Position numbers and translations under genes: made by a program. Source: Bosea sp. 685 (GTDB taxonomy: Bacteria > Pseudomonadota > Alphaproteobacteria > Rhizobiales > Beijerinckiaceae). From it: 64,000 nucleotides of DNA. The notes beneath the pieces are model-generated. The model saw only the letters and a program-made list of their open reading frames with translations, was not told where the DNA came from and ran no database searches. Shown here piece after piece: positions 50,089 through 59,185 of this stretch (its first letter is position 1; the number at the start of each line of letters is the position of its first letter). Location of the stretch: NCBI RefSeq assembly GCF_031884435.1, contig NZ_CP134779.1, positions 1,922,001 through 1,986,000 on the forward strand. Direction: 5' to 3'.

Positions 50089-51057
50089 TCAGTCGACGCT
50101 GACTGTACGGCTGCCGACCATGGCCTCGATCTCGTCCATGACGCGCTGGGTGGCCTGGCGGCCGAGTTCGAAGGCCTCGTCGGCGCGGTGGAAATCGAAC
50201 AGCCCGATGCGGCCGAGCTTTGGGCCGATCATCACATCGGGCGGATCGCCGGCGAGGCGTGAGCGCGAGATCCGGTCCTGCGTGATATTGAAGGCGTCGA
50301 TCATGACGCCGGCGAGCCCCGGCCGGTCGCTGCTGGGGCGGCCGACCATGCCGCGCACGCGCTTGGCCGCACCGGTGATGCCGCCGAACCAGCGCGATGT
50401 CGGCGGTGCATCGAGCTCAGGCTCGGGATCGGGTTCGGCCGCGTGGCTCTGGATGGTAGTGCCGCGCCCGGTAAGATCGCTGTTGAGATTGACGCAGATG
50501 ACGACGTCGGCGCCCATCGCGCGCGCGGCCGAAACCGGCACCGGGTTGACCAGCGCGCCGTCCATCAGCCAGCGCCCGCCGAGCTTCACGGGGTCGAAGA
50601 CACCGGGCAGGGCGTAGGAGGCGCGTAGCGCCTCGACCAGCGGGCCATGCGTCAGCCAGATCTCGTGGCCGGAGCCGAGTTCGGTCGCAATCGCGACGAA
50701 ACGCACCGGCAGTGCCTCGATGCGGGTGTTGGTGAGGTCGCGCTCCAGGAGTCGCTTGAGCCGCCCGCCGGCGATGAGACCGGCTCCGCCGATATGGAAA
50801 TCCATCAGCCCGACGACGCGGCGCTTGGTCAGGCTGATCGCGAAATCCGACAGCTCCGTGAGCTTGCCGGCGGCAAAACAGCCGCCGACGACGGCGCCGA
50901 TCGAGGTTCCCGCGATCACGTCGGGACGATAGCCGGCTTCCGTCAGCGCCTGAATCACGCCGATATGGGCCCAGCCGCGCGCCGCTCCGCCACCGAGCGC
51001 AAGCCCGATCCGGGGCCTGCCGCGTCGCGGCGGCGCCTCGATGGTCATGTCGTTCAT
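50089..51057 (-). CDS. patatin-like phospholipase, RssA type
   Basis: Cytoplasmic patatin-fold hydrolase, 322 residues. The oxyanion hole is LALGGGAARGWAHIGVIQAL, the nucleophile serine is in IAGTSIGAVVGG near residue 50, and the aspartate is in LMDGALVNPVPV near 175. The C-terminal part (MIDAFNITQDRISRSRLAG and DFHRADEAFELGR) fits the RssA/NTE-like group. GGAGG lies upstream of ATG 51057. Lipid substrate unknown. Confidence 0.9.
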   Translation of the reverse strand: MNDMTIEAPPRRGRPRIGLALGGGAARGWAHIGVIQALTEAGYRPDVIAGTSIGAVVGGCFAAGKLTELSDFAISLTKRRVVGLMDFHIGGAGLIAGGRLKRLLERDLTNTRIEALPVRFVAIATELGSGHEIWLTHGPLVEALRASYALPGVFDPVKLGGRWLMDGALVNPVPVSAARAMGADVVICVNLNSDLTGRGTTIQSHAAEPDPEPELDAPPTSRWFGGITGAAKRVRGMVGRPSSDRPGLAGVMIDAFNITQDRISRSRLAGDPPDVMIGPKLGRIGLFDFHRADEAFELGRQATQRVMDEIEAMVGSRTVSVD

Positions 51058-51283
51058 CGTGGCTCCACCTCCGCCTAACCCAAAGGCATGCTTGGCGATG
51101 TCATCCCACAACATGGACCCGATCCTCCGCGGGAGGAGCAGAGTCGCAGGCGAGGGTGAGGGAATCGTGAATCAGGCAGGCCGATCCTTGCGAATACCGG
51201 TGGCTTTTGTCGAAAACATGAAGGTTTGGTGAAAGGATCGCCAACGCCGTGGCGCATCCTGCGGGCCCCCGTTCAGGCGAATG

Positions 51284-51372
51284 CGAGAGCAGGATGCGAA
51301 GAGCGGGAACCGGTTTTTTCGCAGTCATCCTGCTCTCATTCTTAGATCAAAGCAGGATTCAGATGTCAGATG
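51284..51372. repeat. RIME-like intergenic element (family A), copy 4, overlapping hisI 3' end
   Basis: Plus orientation: GAGAGCAGGATGCG, GGGAACCGGTTTTTTCGC, TCATCCTGCTCTCA, then CAGATGTCAGATGGCTCC. The last part lies within the hisI reading frame, so the final codons and stop of hisI (51359) come from the element. Confidence 0.75.
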
Positions 51373-51784
51373 GCTCCAGCGGCCGGAAGCCGGTATTCGG
51401 CTCGGCGTCGCGACCCAGTGGCTGGCGCCTGTAGAAACAGGAATGCCGCCCGGTATGGCAGCAGCCGCCATCGCCGGCGACGTTGACCTTGAGCCAGACC
51501 GCGTCCTGGTCGCAATCGACGCGCATCTCGACGATCGTCTGAATCTGCCCCGAAGTCGCGCCTTTATGCCAGAGTTCCTTGCGCGAGCGCGACCAATACC
51601 AGGCCTCGCCGGTCTCGATGCTGCGCTGCAAGGCCTCGGCGTTCATATGCGCGACCATCAGCAACTCGCCCGTCGCCGCGTCTGTCGTGACGCAGGTGAC
51701 GAGGCCGTTTGCGTCGAAGCGGGGGCTGAGCGCATCGCCCTCCTCGAGGGCTTGCTTGTCCGTGGCTACCGGGAAGAGGCTCAT
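51359..51784 (-). CDS. hisI: phosphoribosyl-AMP cyclohydrolase
   Basis: Third step of histidine synthesis. It opens the adenine ring of PR-AMP and needs zinc. The product has 141 residues. [34 protein letters not shown], the DCDQDAVWL metal site and [15 protein letters not shown] with the catalytic cysteines are all present. It is the stand-alone HisI type without the HisE domain. The C-terminal residues and stop fall in a RIME-like element. It follows folE on the same strand by about 90 bases. Confidence 0.95.
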   Translation of the reverse strand: MSLFPVATDKQALEEGDALSPRFDANGLVTCVTTDAATGELLMVAHMNAEALQRSIETGEAWYWSRSRKELWHKGATSGQIQTIVEMRVDCDQDAVWLKVNVAGDGGCCHTGRHSCFYRRQPLGRDAEPNTGFRPLEPSDI

Positions 51785-51873
51785 GGGGGCTCCGGAAGGG
51801 CAAAGGGCGCGTCGACTTGACGCGCCCTTGTAGGGATGCAGGCAACCGCTGCCAATCGGCCTTCTGCCCGGGG

Positions 51874-52515
51874 CTATAGACCGGGCGACTTGACCATGGT
51901 GAAGAAGCGGACCTGCTCGGCGGGGTCCTTGAAGACGCCGCTATATTGCGTCGTCATGGTCGAGGAGCCCTGCTTCTGCACGCCGCGCATCGACATGCAC
52001 ATGTGCTCGGCCTCGATCAGCACGGCCACGCCGCGGGGCTTCAGCACCTTGTCGATGACCTGAGCGATCTGCGCTGTCATCGTCTCCTGCGTCTGCAGGC
52101 GGCGCGCATAGACGTCGACGATACGGGCGAGCTTGGACAGCCCGACCACGCCCTTGGACGGGTAGTAGCCGATATGCGCCTTGCCGACGAAGGGCACCAT
52201 GTGGTGCTCGCAATGCGAATAAAACGGGATGTCGCGCACCAGGACCATGTCCTTATAGCCCTCGACCTCCTCGAAGACGCGTTCGAGAACCTCGTGCGCA
52301 TCCTCGTGATAGCCCTTGTAGAATTCCCTATAGGCCTTGGTGACGCGGCGCGGCGTATCGGTGAGGCCTTCGCGCGAGGGATCGTCACCGGCCCAGAGGA
52401 TCAGCGTGCGCACCGCTTCCTCGGCCTGTTCCTGCGTCGGCTTCTTGATCAGAAACTTGTCTGCAGAGGGGCTGAGCACCCGCTCGACGGACAAGGACTT
52501 AACCACAGGGTTCAT
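51874..52515 (-). CDS. folE: GTP cyclohydrolase I
   Basis: First enzyme of tetrahydrofolate synthesis, 213 residues. [20 protein letters not shown], the zinc site [40 protein letters not shown] and [17 protein letters not shown] with the second cysteine are all intact. GGGAGG lies nine bases before ATG 52515. It is divergent from the Fe-S scaffold gene. Confidence 0.96.
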   Translation of the reverse strand: MNPVVKSLSVERVLSPSADKFLIKKPTQEQAEEAVRTLILWAGDDPSREGLTDTPRRVTKAYREFYKGYHEDAHEVLERVFEEVEGYKDMVLVRDIPFYSHCEHHMVPFVGKAHIGYYPSKGVVGLSKLARIVDVYARRLQTQETMTAQIAQVIDKVLKPRGVAVLIEAEHMCMSMRGVQKQGSSTMTTQYSGVFKDPAEQVRFFTMVKSPGL

Positions 52516-52696
52516 GTGGTGCCTCCCGTTTACGATGACATGTCCCGCGGCGGGGCCGGCCAAAGACCGGTGCACGGGGCTGCGACAAGTTTCACTCCTG
52601 TGACAGGGTGCGCTTGCACGCACTCCCGCCCGCTGACGATCCACCCTATATTGGGTGGGCGCCCCGGTCACTCCAGACCCCGGTGGAGACCGAGAT

Positions 52697-53143
52697 ATGC
52701 TGAGCGACGTCTATAACAAGCGGATCCTCGAACTTGCCGGCAATATTCCGCTGCTGGAAAGGCTGCCGGCTCCCGATGCCACCGCCAAGGCGCATTCCAA
52801 GCTATGCGGCTCGACGGTGACAGTCGATGTCAGCATGGAGGGCGATGTCGTCACAGCCTTCGGCCATGAGGTGAAGGCCTGTGCGCTCGGACAGGCCTCG
52901 TCCTCGATCATGGCGCGTCATGTCGTGGGCTCGACGGCCGACGAACTGCGCCGCGTCCGCGAGCAGGCGCGGGCCATCCTGAAGGAGAATGCCGAGCCGC
53001 CGGACGGGAAATGGAGTGATCTGTCCGTGCTCGTGCCGGTGCGTGACTACAAGGCGCGCCACGCCTCGACCATGCTGACCTTCGATGCGGTGGTGGACGC
53101 GATCGGCCAGATCGAAGCGCGGCGGCAGCAGGCAGCCGAATAA
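52697..53143 (+). CDS. iron-sulfur cluster assembly scaffold protein (SufU/IscU-like)
   Basis: NifU N-terminal-type scaffold, 148 residues. It opens [18 protein letters not shown]. Two ligand cysteines are visible, [10 protein letters not shown] and [16 protein letters not shown]. The third cysteine of IscU/SufU is replaced in the [17 protein letters not shown] segment. It may therefore act in a different way from the housekeeping scaffold. The location beside folE, hisI and yidD recurs in Hyphomicrobiales (established by general knowledge). Confidence 0.88.
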   Translation: MLSDVYNKRILELAGNIPLLERLPAPDATAKAHSKLCGSTVTVDVSMEGDVVTAFGHEVKACALGQASSSIMARHVVGSTADELRRVREQARAILKENAEPPDGKWSDLSVLVPVRDYKARHASTMLTFDAVVDAIGQIEARRQQAAE

Positions 53144-53158
53144 GCTTTCATGTCCGGC

Positions 53159-53205
53159 GCGTTTTCTTCACGCGAACCGGTCCCCACTTCGCATGAAGGC
53201 GCTTC
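53159..53205. repeat. RIME-like element (family B), degenerate copy
   Basis: GCGTTTTCTTCACGCGAACC, GGTCCCCACTTCGCATGAAG matches the right part of the copy at 213-316. It ends at the stop codon of the PAP2 gene. Confidence 0.55.
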
Positions 53206-53935
53206 AAGTCAGGCCGAACGCCTTCCTGATCTCGGGGCGCGTCTCGTCGAAGCGGGTGCGGAAGGCACGCTCGGCCAGGAGCGCCTTGGCGATGGCGCGC
53301 CCGGCCTTGTCGCCAGCGGTGAGATCGGAGGGATAATGGAAGCCGCAGACGAGGCGGCTCTCGTCATAGCTCTTGACCCGCTCCTCGAATTTCGCGGCGA
53401 GCTCGGGCGCGGCCTCGGACAGCAATTCGGCGTAGAGCGCCGCGGTGGCGGCATGGCCGGAAGGAAAGGAAGTGCCGTCGGGACGGCCGCCGGGGCAGGG
53501 CTTGATCCTGACCTTGTTCCAGACGGTGAAGGGCCTTTGCCGGCTGGTCAGGCGACGGACGCTGAGGAGCACGATGCTGGCCTCGACCTGCGCCTCCTTG
53601 AACAGGAGCCGCATCTCGCGATGCGTCGCGTCGACATAGCTCTGGTCGATGCCGTCGAGGAAGCGGTTGAGGGTCTGGTACTGATCGGCGATCGCGGCCT
53701 TCTCGCGCTCGGGTGTCCGGGTCGAGGAGATTTGCAACACGCGGTCGAACTCGGCCTTGTTCTCGGGCGAGTTCTGGGCCGGCGGCAGGCCAATGATCTT
53801 GGCGAGGTCGATCTTTCCCGGTTCGAGCCAGATCAGATAGGAACGCTGCTGGGCGGCAGCGGGCATGGCAAGACCAAGCCCCAGGGACAGGCCGAGGCCG
53901 GCGATGGCGTAACGAAAGCGCTGAGCGTGATTCAT
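53204..53935 (-). CDS. PAP2-family acid phosphatase, exported
   Basis: Class A nonspecific acid-phosphatase fold, 243 residues. A signal peptide (YAIAGLGLSLGLGLAMPAAA) precedes the three PAP2 motifs: the K-x6-R-P-type RLTSRQRPF near residue 145, FPSGHAATAALY near 173, and SRLVCGFHYPSDLTAG near 208. It hydrolyses phosphomonoesters or lipid phosphates in the periplasm. ATG 53935 gives the signal peptide. It is divergent from yidD, whose start may overlap its leader. Confidence 0.9.
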   Translation of the reverse strand: MNHAQRFRYAIAGLGLSLGLGLAMPAAAQQRSYLIWLEPGKIDLAKIIGLPPAQNSPENKAEFDRVLQISSTRTPEREKAAIADQYQTLNRFLDGIDQSYVDATHREMRLLFKEAQVEASIVLLSVRRLTSRQRPFTVWNKVRIKPCPGGRPDGTSFPSGHAATAALYAELLSEAAPELAAKFEERVKSYDESRLVCGFHYPSDLTAGDKAGRAIAKALLAERAFRTRFDETRPEIRKAFGLT

Positions 53936-53964
53936 GTGTCGTCGTTTTGAGAAAAGCGGACCAA

Positions 53965-54357
53965 GTGACGGACTACCGGAAACAGTCGACGGAGCCAAAT
54001 TCGCACGAGCCTACTGAACAAAGGCTTTCAGCCGGCCGGTCGTCCGCCGCCCGGATGGTCGCGCGCGCGCCGCGCCGTGTCGCGCATGGGCTGATCCGGG
54101 GCTACCAGCTTAGCCTGTCCTTGCTGGTCGGGCGGCATTGCCGGCACTGGCCAAGCTGTTCGGCCTATACCGACGAGGCGATCCAGCGCCACGGGCTGTG
54201 GTGTGGTGGCTGGATCGGCTTTGCCCGGATCTGCCGCTGCAATCCTTACGGTACCAGCGGCATCGATCTCGTCTGCGAGGAATTGCCGCCCGACGCGGCC
54301 TGGTACCGGCCATGGCGCTATGGCCGCTGGCGCGGCGTCAACGATCCGGGGCCTTGA
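53965..54357 (+). CDS. yidD: membrane protein insertion efficiency factor YidD
   Basis: Small membrane-associated protein aiding YidC insertion. The YidD core IRGYQLSLSLLVGRHCRHWP, SCSAYTDEAIQRHG and FARICRCNPYGTSGIDLV is complete with its conserved cysteines. The N-terminus is uncertain: GTG at 53965 gives 130 residues, and ATG at 54055 gives the usual family length of about 100. Its 3' end overlaps the convergent patatin gene by 20 bases. Confidence 0.88.
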   Translation: MTDYRKQSTEPNSHEPTEQRLSAGRSSAARMVARAPRRVAHGLIRGYQLSLSLLVGRHCRHWPSCSAYTDEAIQRHGLWCGGWIGFARICRCNPYGTSGIDLVCEELPPDAAWYRPWRYGRWRGVNDPGP

Positions 54358-56839
54358 TGGGAGCGGCAGTGGGAGCCGTCTTGGCGGCGGCGGGATCTGC
54401 GACCATCTTCTCTTCGAGCCAGTGCCGCACCCGCAGCAGGCCATCGCAATTGCGCCGGACATAGGTCTGCCGGTCGAGATATTCCTGAACCGGCTTCGAC
54501 AGCCACCAGCTCATCGAGACCTGCTTGAGCGCCGATGTCGCTCCGCTCACATCCTTGGCGGCGCGCTCGAAGCATTCGTGCTTGAGCGGGCTCTGCGAGA
54601 TGGAGCGGAAGCCGCTCACGCCCTCGACCTGCGGCATCGCGCCCTTGGCATCGACCTTCGGCTCGCCATAGACGAGGAAATCGACGAAATTCTCGGCGCG
54701 AACCGTGCCTCGCAGCGCCGCGAGCGCATAGGCGCCTCGCGCCTCGCGGGTGGCAAGCACGGTGTCGAGCGGCGTGGTGAGGAGCGCCAACCATGAATCC
54801 TTGCGCAGTAAGGGATGCTTGTCGCGTTCCGGATCGGCGATCTGGTCGATCGGCTCGTTGGCGATATGGAGCACGACGGGGGTGAGGCCGGCATTGCGTA
54901 GCGCGATCGCGATCTCATTGGCGGTCGTTGCGCCGTCATTCTCGAAATAACCGCCATCGACGACGCGCAGGCCCGTCAGGCAATCCGGCGAGAAGTGCCC
55001 GGCGGGAGAGACGATCGGGAAGCGGGCGCTGAGCAGCGCCGCGCTCGCGACGGTCAGGTCATGTCCGTTGAAACGTGCGACGGGGCAGGCCGGCGCAGGG
55101 TCGGCAGGTTGGGATCGGAGGAATTGATCGACCTCGAAGGCATCGACAAAGAGGTGTCCGGTGCCGAGCTCCCCGTTGAGCTGACTGGCGAGAACGCGCT
55201 TGCCGCTGTCCTGCGAGGTGGCGTTGAGCAGCAAGAGCGGCAGCCAGGATTTGCCGTCTCGTTTGGCTCGGCCGAGTTCGCTGAAGGGGCCGCCGAGCCC
55301 GGCATCCGTTGCGGCTGCTCCCTGCGGATCGTTCAGGGCCGCCCGATAGGCGTCGATCCAAGTTTGTTCGAGGATCGCGGCACGGTCGAGGAAATAGCCG
55401 CGGCGCCATAGCCGACCGATCAATGGTTCCAGCGCCAGGAAGGGCTCGCTCGTCACCAAGGCGAGGACGGTCTTGGACAGGAAGTCGCCGCTCGCCAGGG
55501 TTTGCAGGCAGTCGCGCCAGCTCTCGGGGTTGGGCGTCTTGAAATATTGATACGGTTCCTTGACGCGGCAGGGCGGGGCGGGGCGTTGCTGCGGGCCGGT
55601 GATAGCGTCGTTCATCGCCGCCAGTGCCTGCACGGCGCCGAGCGAGCCTCCCGACACCCCCGAGATCGCGAAGATGCGCTGGCCGAGAAGCGGGGTGGTC
55701 GCGCCCGGCGGCTCGCAGTCGCGTCCAGGTTCGAGGCAAGGATTGTCGATGAGCTCACCGAGCACGGTGGCGGCGAAGAATGCGGCGCGCGAGGCTCCGC
55801 CGGCGATCGTCACCAGGATGGGGCGCGGGCAGGCATCCGGGCCGCGGCAGTTTGCGTTCTTCCAGGCCGCGACCGCGGTATCGAAGCCCATCCCGGCACG
55901 CGGTTCGGCCTCGGCGCGCATCACCCGGTTCGAATGACCCCAATGGTTTGCCGCGAAGAGCCACAGCGCGAGGATTAGCAGCGTGAAGGGGAAGCGCGTG
56001 CGCTGGCTGAGCGTGCCGATCTTGGAGAACAGCGGAATCCAGGCGCCGAGCAGGATCGGGACGAGATAGACGCCGGAAACGGCCTGTACGACGCTGCCGC
56101 CCCAGATCGCCGCGAGTGCGAGAAAGAGGAGGCCCAGCCCGAGCCAGGCATTGGCATGGAGATGGACAGCGCGCCGTTCCAAGGCGTCGCTGGGCGGGTG
56201 CCCGGCGACGCGAAACCCCGGATGCATCTCGCCCTGCTGGATCTCGCCGAGATTGCGCCGCCACAGAAGGGCGTGCATGGCGATGCCGCAAGCCAGAGCC
56301 AGATAGAAGCCGAGCGAGCCGCTGCGAATGATAGCGGCCGATTTGGAGAGCGAGCCGCCTGTCGCGCTCGGCAGGTCGGTCAAGGCGAGGTGATAACCCC
56401 AGGCGACGAGCACGAAGGTGGACAAAGCGAGCAGATAGGGCAGGGCGATGACGATCCAGCGGAAGCGCCGATCATAGATCTCCATATCGAGGGCGGTGAG
56501 CTTGCGCGCCGGGCCGATCAGCCAGGCGTTGCTGCCGAGCAGATCCTCGGCGGAGGCCTGTACCATCGCGCTCCAGGCTAGGACGTGGATGATGAAATAG
56601 AAGAACCAGCGCAGGAACATCTCGAAATTGCGGGAATAATCCGCACCTTCGGCGATGGCCGAGCCGCTGAAGACGAGGAACAGATCGCGCGCCTGCGGCA
56701 CCCGTGTCAGCAGCAGGAAGCCGAGCGCGACGCCGATCACGGCCACCCGGCAGGCATAGATGACGCGCAGCAGATCACCGACCCAGGTGAAGGGCCACGG
56801 GCCGACATCGCGTAGGATCGGGGCTTGAGGCTCGACCAT
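54338..56839 (-). CDS. membrane-anchored patatin-like phospholipase
   Basis: Large protein, 833 residues. The first 320 or so carry about eight hydrophobic helices (e.g. VIGVALGFLLLT, WFFYFIIHVLAWSAMV, FYLALACGIAMHALLW, LLILALWLFAANHWG). The rest is a patatin-type domain with an oxyanion loop VTIAGGASRAAFFAATVLGE near residue 343, nucleophile ISGVSGGSLG near 393, and a DGGYFENDGAT aspartate near 625. Spaced cysteines suggest disulfides and a periplasmic face. Substrate is probably lipid; no named family is known to me. Confidence 0.83.
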   Translation of the reverse strand: MVEPQAPILRDVGPWPFTWVGDLLRVIYACRVAVIGVALGFLLLTRVPQARDLFLVFSGSAIAEGADYSRNFEMFLRWFFYFIIHVLAWSAMVQASAEDLLGSNAWLIGPARKLTALDMEIYDRRFRWIVIALPYLLALSTFVLVAWGYHLALTDLPSATGGSLSKSAAIIRSGSLGFYLALACGIAMHALLWRRNLGEIQQGEMHPGFRVAGHPPSDALERRAVHLHANAWLGLGLLFLALAAIWGGSVVQAVSGVYLVPILLGAWIPLFSKIGTLSQRTRFPFTLLILALWLFAANHWGHSNRVMRAEAEPRAGMGFDTAVAAWKNANCRGPDACPRPILVTIAGGASRAAFFAATVLGELIDNPCLEPGRDCEPPGATTPLLGQRIFAISGVSGGSLGAVQALAAMNDAITGPQQRPAPPCRVKEPYQYFKTPNPESWRDCLQTLASGDFLSKTVLALVTSEPFLALEPLIGRLWRRGYFLDRAAILEQTWIDAYRAALNDPQGAAATDAGLGGPFSELGRAKRDGKSWLPLLLLNATSQDSGKRVLASQLNGELGTGHLFVDAFEVDQFLRSQPADPAPACPVARFNGHDLTVASAALLSARFPIVSPAGHFSPDCLTGLRVVDGGYFENDGATTANEIAIALRNAGLTPVVLHIANEPIDQIADPERDKHPLLRKDSWLALLTTPLDTVLATREARGAYALAALRGTVRAENFVDFLVYGEPKVDAKGAMPQVEGVSGFRSISQSPLKHECFERAAKDVSGATSALKQVSMSWWLSKPVQEYLDRQTYVRRNCDGLLRVRHWLEEKMVADPAAAKTAPTAAPIKAPDR

Positions 56840-57083
56840 GATGGGGACCGTGATCGCGGCAGGCGAGTGACGCTAGGTTAACATCTGCAGGGTTGCAAGG
56901 GGCGGTTGCAAGAGGGGCTCGCCAATGGCGCGTCGCGTGCATTGCGGACGCCGGGTTCATTGTATAGGCAGGCGGCGCGATGGTCCGGCTTGGAACGGCA
57001 TCGCGCGGCCGTCCCCTCCGGCGGGTCCGCAGCCCATCTTCGCTTACGGGGTTCGTATCCCCGAGTGAGCAGGAGTCCGATCG

Positions 57084-59084
57084 ATGACGATTTCCCTGAC
57101 ATTTCCTGATGGCGCCAAGCGCGAATTTCCTTCCGGCATCACCGGAAAGGCGATCGCCGGTGGCATTTCTCCCTCCCTGCTGAAGCGCACTGTCGCGATG
57201 GCGCTCGATGGCGTGGTCGTCGATCTCGGCGACCCGATCGAGAAGGACTCGAAGATCGAGTTCCTGACCCGCGAGGATCCGCGCGCGCTCGAGCTCATCC
57301 GCCATGACTGCGCCCACGTCCTGGCAGAGGCCGTGCAGGCGCTCTATCCCGGCACGCAGGTGACGATCGGCCCGGTGATCGAGGGCGGCTTCTTCTACGA
57401 TTTCGCCCGCAACGAACCCTTCACGCCGGAGGATTTCGAACCGATCGAGAAGAAGATGCGCGAGATCATCGCGCGCGACGCTTCCTTCACCAAGGAAGAG
57501 TGGAGCCGCGACAAGGCCAAGGCCTTCTTCAAGGAGAAGGGCGAGGCCTACAAGGTCGAGCTGGTCGATGCGATTCCGGCTGACCAGACGCTGAAGATGT
57601 ACGCGCAAGGCGACTGGATCGACCTCTGCCGCGGCCCGCACATGACCTCGGTCGGCAAGGTCGGCAATGCCTTCAAGCTGATGAAGGTCGCCGGCGCCTA
57701 TTGGCGCGGCGACAGCAACAACGCCATGCTGACGCGCATCTACGGCACCGCCTTCGCCAAGCAGGAGGAGCTCGACGCCCATCTCAAGCAGATCGAGGAG
57801 GCGGAGAAGCGCGACCACCGCAAGCTCGGCCGCGAGATGAACCTGTTCCACTTCCAGGAGGAGGGGCCGGGCGTCGTCTTCTGGCACTCCAAGGGCTGGC
57901 GGCTGTTCCAGGAAATCCTGACCTATATGCGCCGGCGGCTTGCTGCCGACTATGAAGAGGTCAACGCGCCGCAGATCCTCGACAAGTCGCTCTGGGAGAC
58001 GTCTGGCCATTGGGGCTGGTACCAGGACAACATGTTCGCGGTGAAATCGGCGAGCGCGTTCGAGAACCCCAACGACCCGACGCGCGACCAGAAGGTCTTC
58101 GCGCTGAAGCCGATGAACTGCCCGGGCCATGTCCAGATCTTCAAGCATGGGCTGAAGAGCTATCGCGATCTGCCGATCCGGCTTGCCGAATTCGGGGCGG
58201 TGCATCGCTATGAGCCGTCGGGCGCCTTGCACGGGCTGATGCGCGTGCGCGGCTTCACCCAGGACGACGCGCATATCTTCTGCTCGGAAGACCACCTCGC
58301 GGCGGAGTGCCTGAAAATCAACGAGCTGATCCTCTCGGTTTATGCCGATTTCGGCTTCACCGACGATCTCGTCATCAAGCTCTCGACGCGGCCCGACAAG
58401 CGCGTCGGGACGGATGCGATGTGGGACCATGCCGAGGACGTGATGAACCGCGTTCTGGTGGAGATCGCGGCGCAGTCCGGCAACCGGATCAAGACCGAGA
58501 TCAATCCTGGCGAGGGCGCTTTCTACGGGCCGAAATTCGAATATGTCCTGCGCGACGCCATCGGCCGCGACTGGCAATGCGGCACCACGCAGGTCGACTT
58601 CAACCTGCCGGAGCGCTTCGGGGCCTTCTATATCGGCTCCGATGGCGAGAAGAAGACGCCGAGCATGGTCCACCGCGCCATTTGCGGCTCGCTGGAGCGC
58701 TTCGCCGGTATCCTGATCGAGCATCATGCCGGGCATTTCCCGCTCTGGCTCGCGCCCGAGCAGATTCTCGTCTGCCCGATCACCTCGGAGGCCGATGCCT
58801 ATGCCGAGCAGGTCACGATCGCCTGCATGAATGCGGGCCTCAGGGCGCGCGCCGATCTTCGCAACGAGAAGATCAGCTACAAGGTGCGCGAGCATTCGCT
58901 GGCCAAGGTCCCGGTGATCCTGGCAGTCGGCAAGCGTGAGGCGGAGGAGAAGACCGTGACGATCCGCCGTCTCGGCAGCCAGGCGCAAAACGTGATGACG
59001 CTCGACGCGATGCTGGAGGCGCTGACCGACGAGGCGACGCCGCCGGACCTGAAGCGGCTCAAGGCTCAGAGGGCCGCCGCCTAA
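57084..59084 (+). CDS. thrS: threonyl-tRNA synthetase
   Basis: Class II synthetase, 666 residues. An N-terminal TGS domain (1-62), the editing domain with [11 protein letters not shown] (HxxxH) and DLCRGPHM, the catalytic core with motif 2 around [20 protein letters not shown], the zinc-site cysteine in [12 protein letters not shown], and the anticodon-binding domain from about residue 560 ([17 protein letters not shown]) are all complete. It appears to be transcribed alone and ends at a perfect hairpin. Essential gene, firm call. Confidence 0.98.
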   Translation: MTISLTFPDGAKREFPSGITGKAIAGGISPSLLKRTVAMALDGVVVDLGDPIEKDSKIEFLTREDPRALELIRHDCAHVLAEAVQALYPGTQVTIGPVIEGGFFYDFARNEPFTPEDFEPIEKKMREIIARDASFTKEEWSRDKAKAFFKEKGEAYKVELVDAIPADQTLKMYAQGDWIDLCRGPHMTSVGKVGNAFKLMKVAGAYWRGDSNNAMLTRIYGTAFAKQEELDAHLKQIEEAEKRDHRKLGREMNLFHFQEEGPGVVFWHSKGWRLFQEILTYMRRRLAADYEEVNAPQILDKSLWETSGHWGWYQDNMFAVKSASAFENPNDPTRDQKVFALKPMNCPGHVQIFKHGLKSYRDLPIRLAEFGAVHRYEPSGALHGLMRVRGFTQDDAHIFCSEDHLAAECLKINELILSVYADFGFTDDLVIKLSTRPDKRVGTDAMWDHAEDVMNRVLVEIAAQSGNRIKTEINPGEGAFYGPKFEYVLRDAIGRDWQCGTTQVDFNLPERFGAFYIGSDGEKKTPSMVHRAICGSLERFAGILIEHHAGHFPLWLAPEQILVCPITSEADAYAEQVTIACMNAGLRARADLRNEKISYKVREHSLAKVPVILAVGKREAEEKTVTIRRLGSQAQNVMTLDAMLEALTDEATPPDLKRLKAQRAAA

Positions 59085-59093
59085 TCAAGGAAG

Positions 59094-59130
59094 CCGCCTC
59101 TCAGCCCTCAGGATGAGGGCTGAGAGGCGG
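59094..59130. terminator. thrS downstream hairpin, no T-run
   Basis: A perfect 16-bp stem, CCGCCTCTCAGCCCTC with its complement, closes a 5-base loop. It follows the thrS stop by nine bases. It lacks a T-run, so it may slow RNA polymerase or protect the 3' end more than terminate by itself. Confidence 0.6.
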
Positions 59131-59185
59131 GATGACGGTTGGTCGGCTCTCGCCAAGGTGAAAACCGCATGCCAGATTGCCGGCC

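Noticed and set aside
56775-58988. 737-codon minus-strand open frame
   Set aside because: It is antisense to thrS, a certain gene, and shows no domain.
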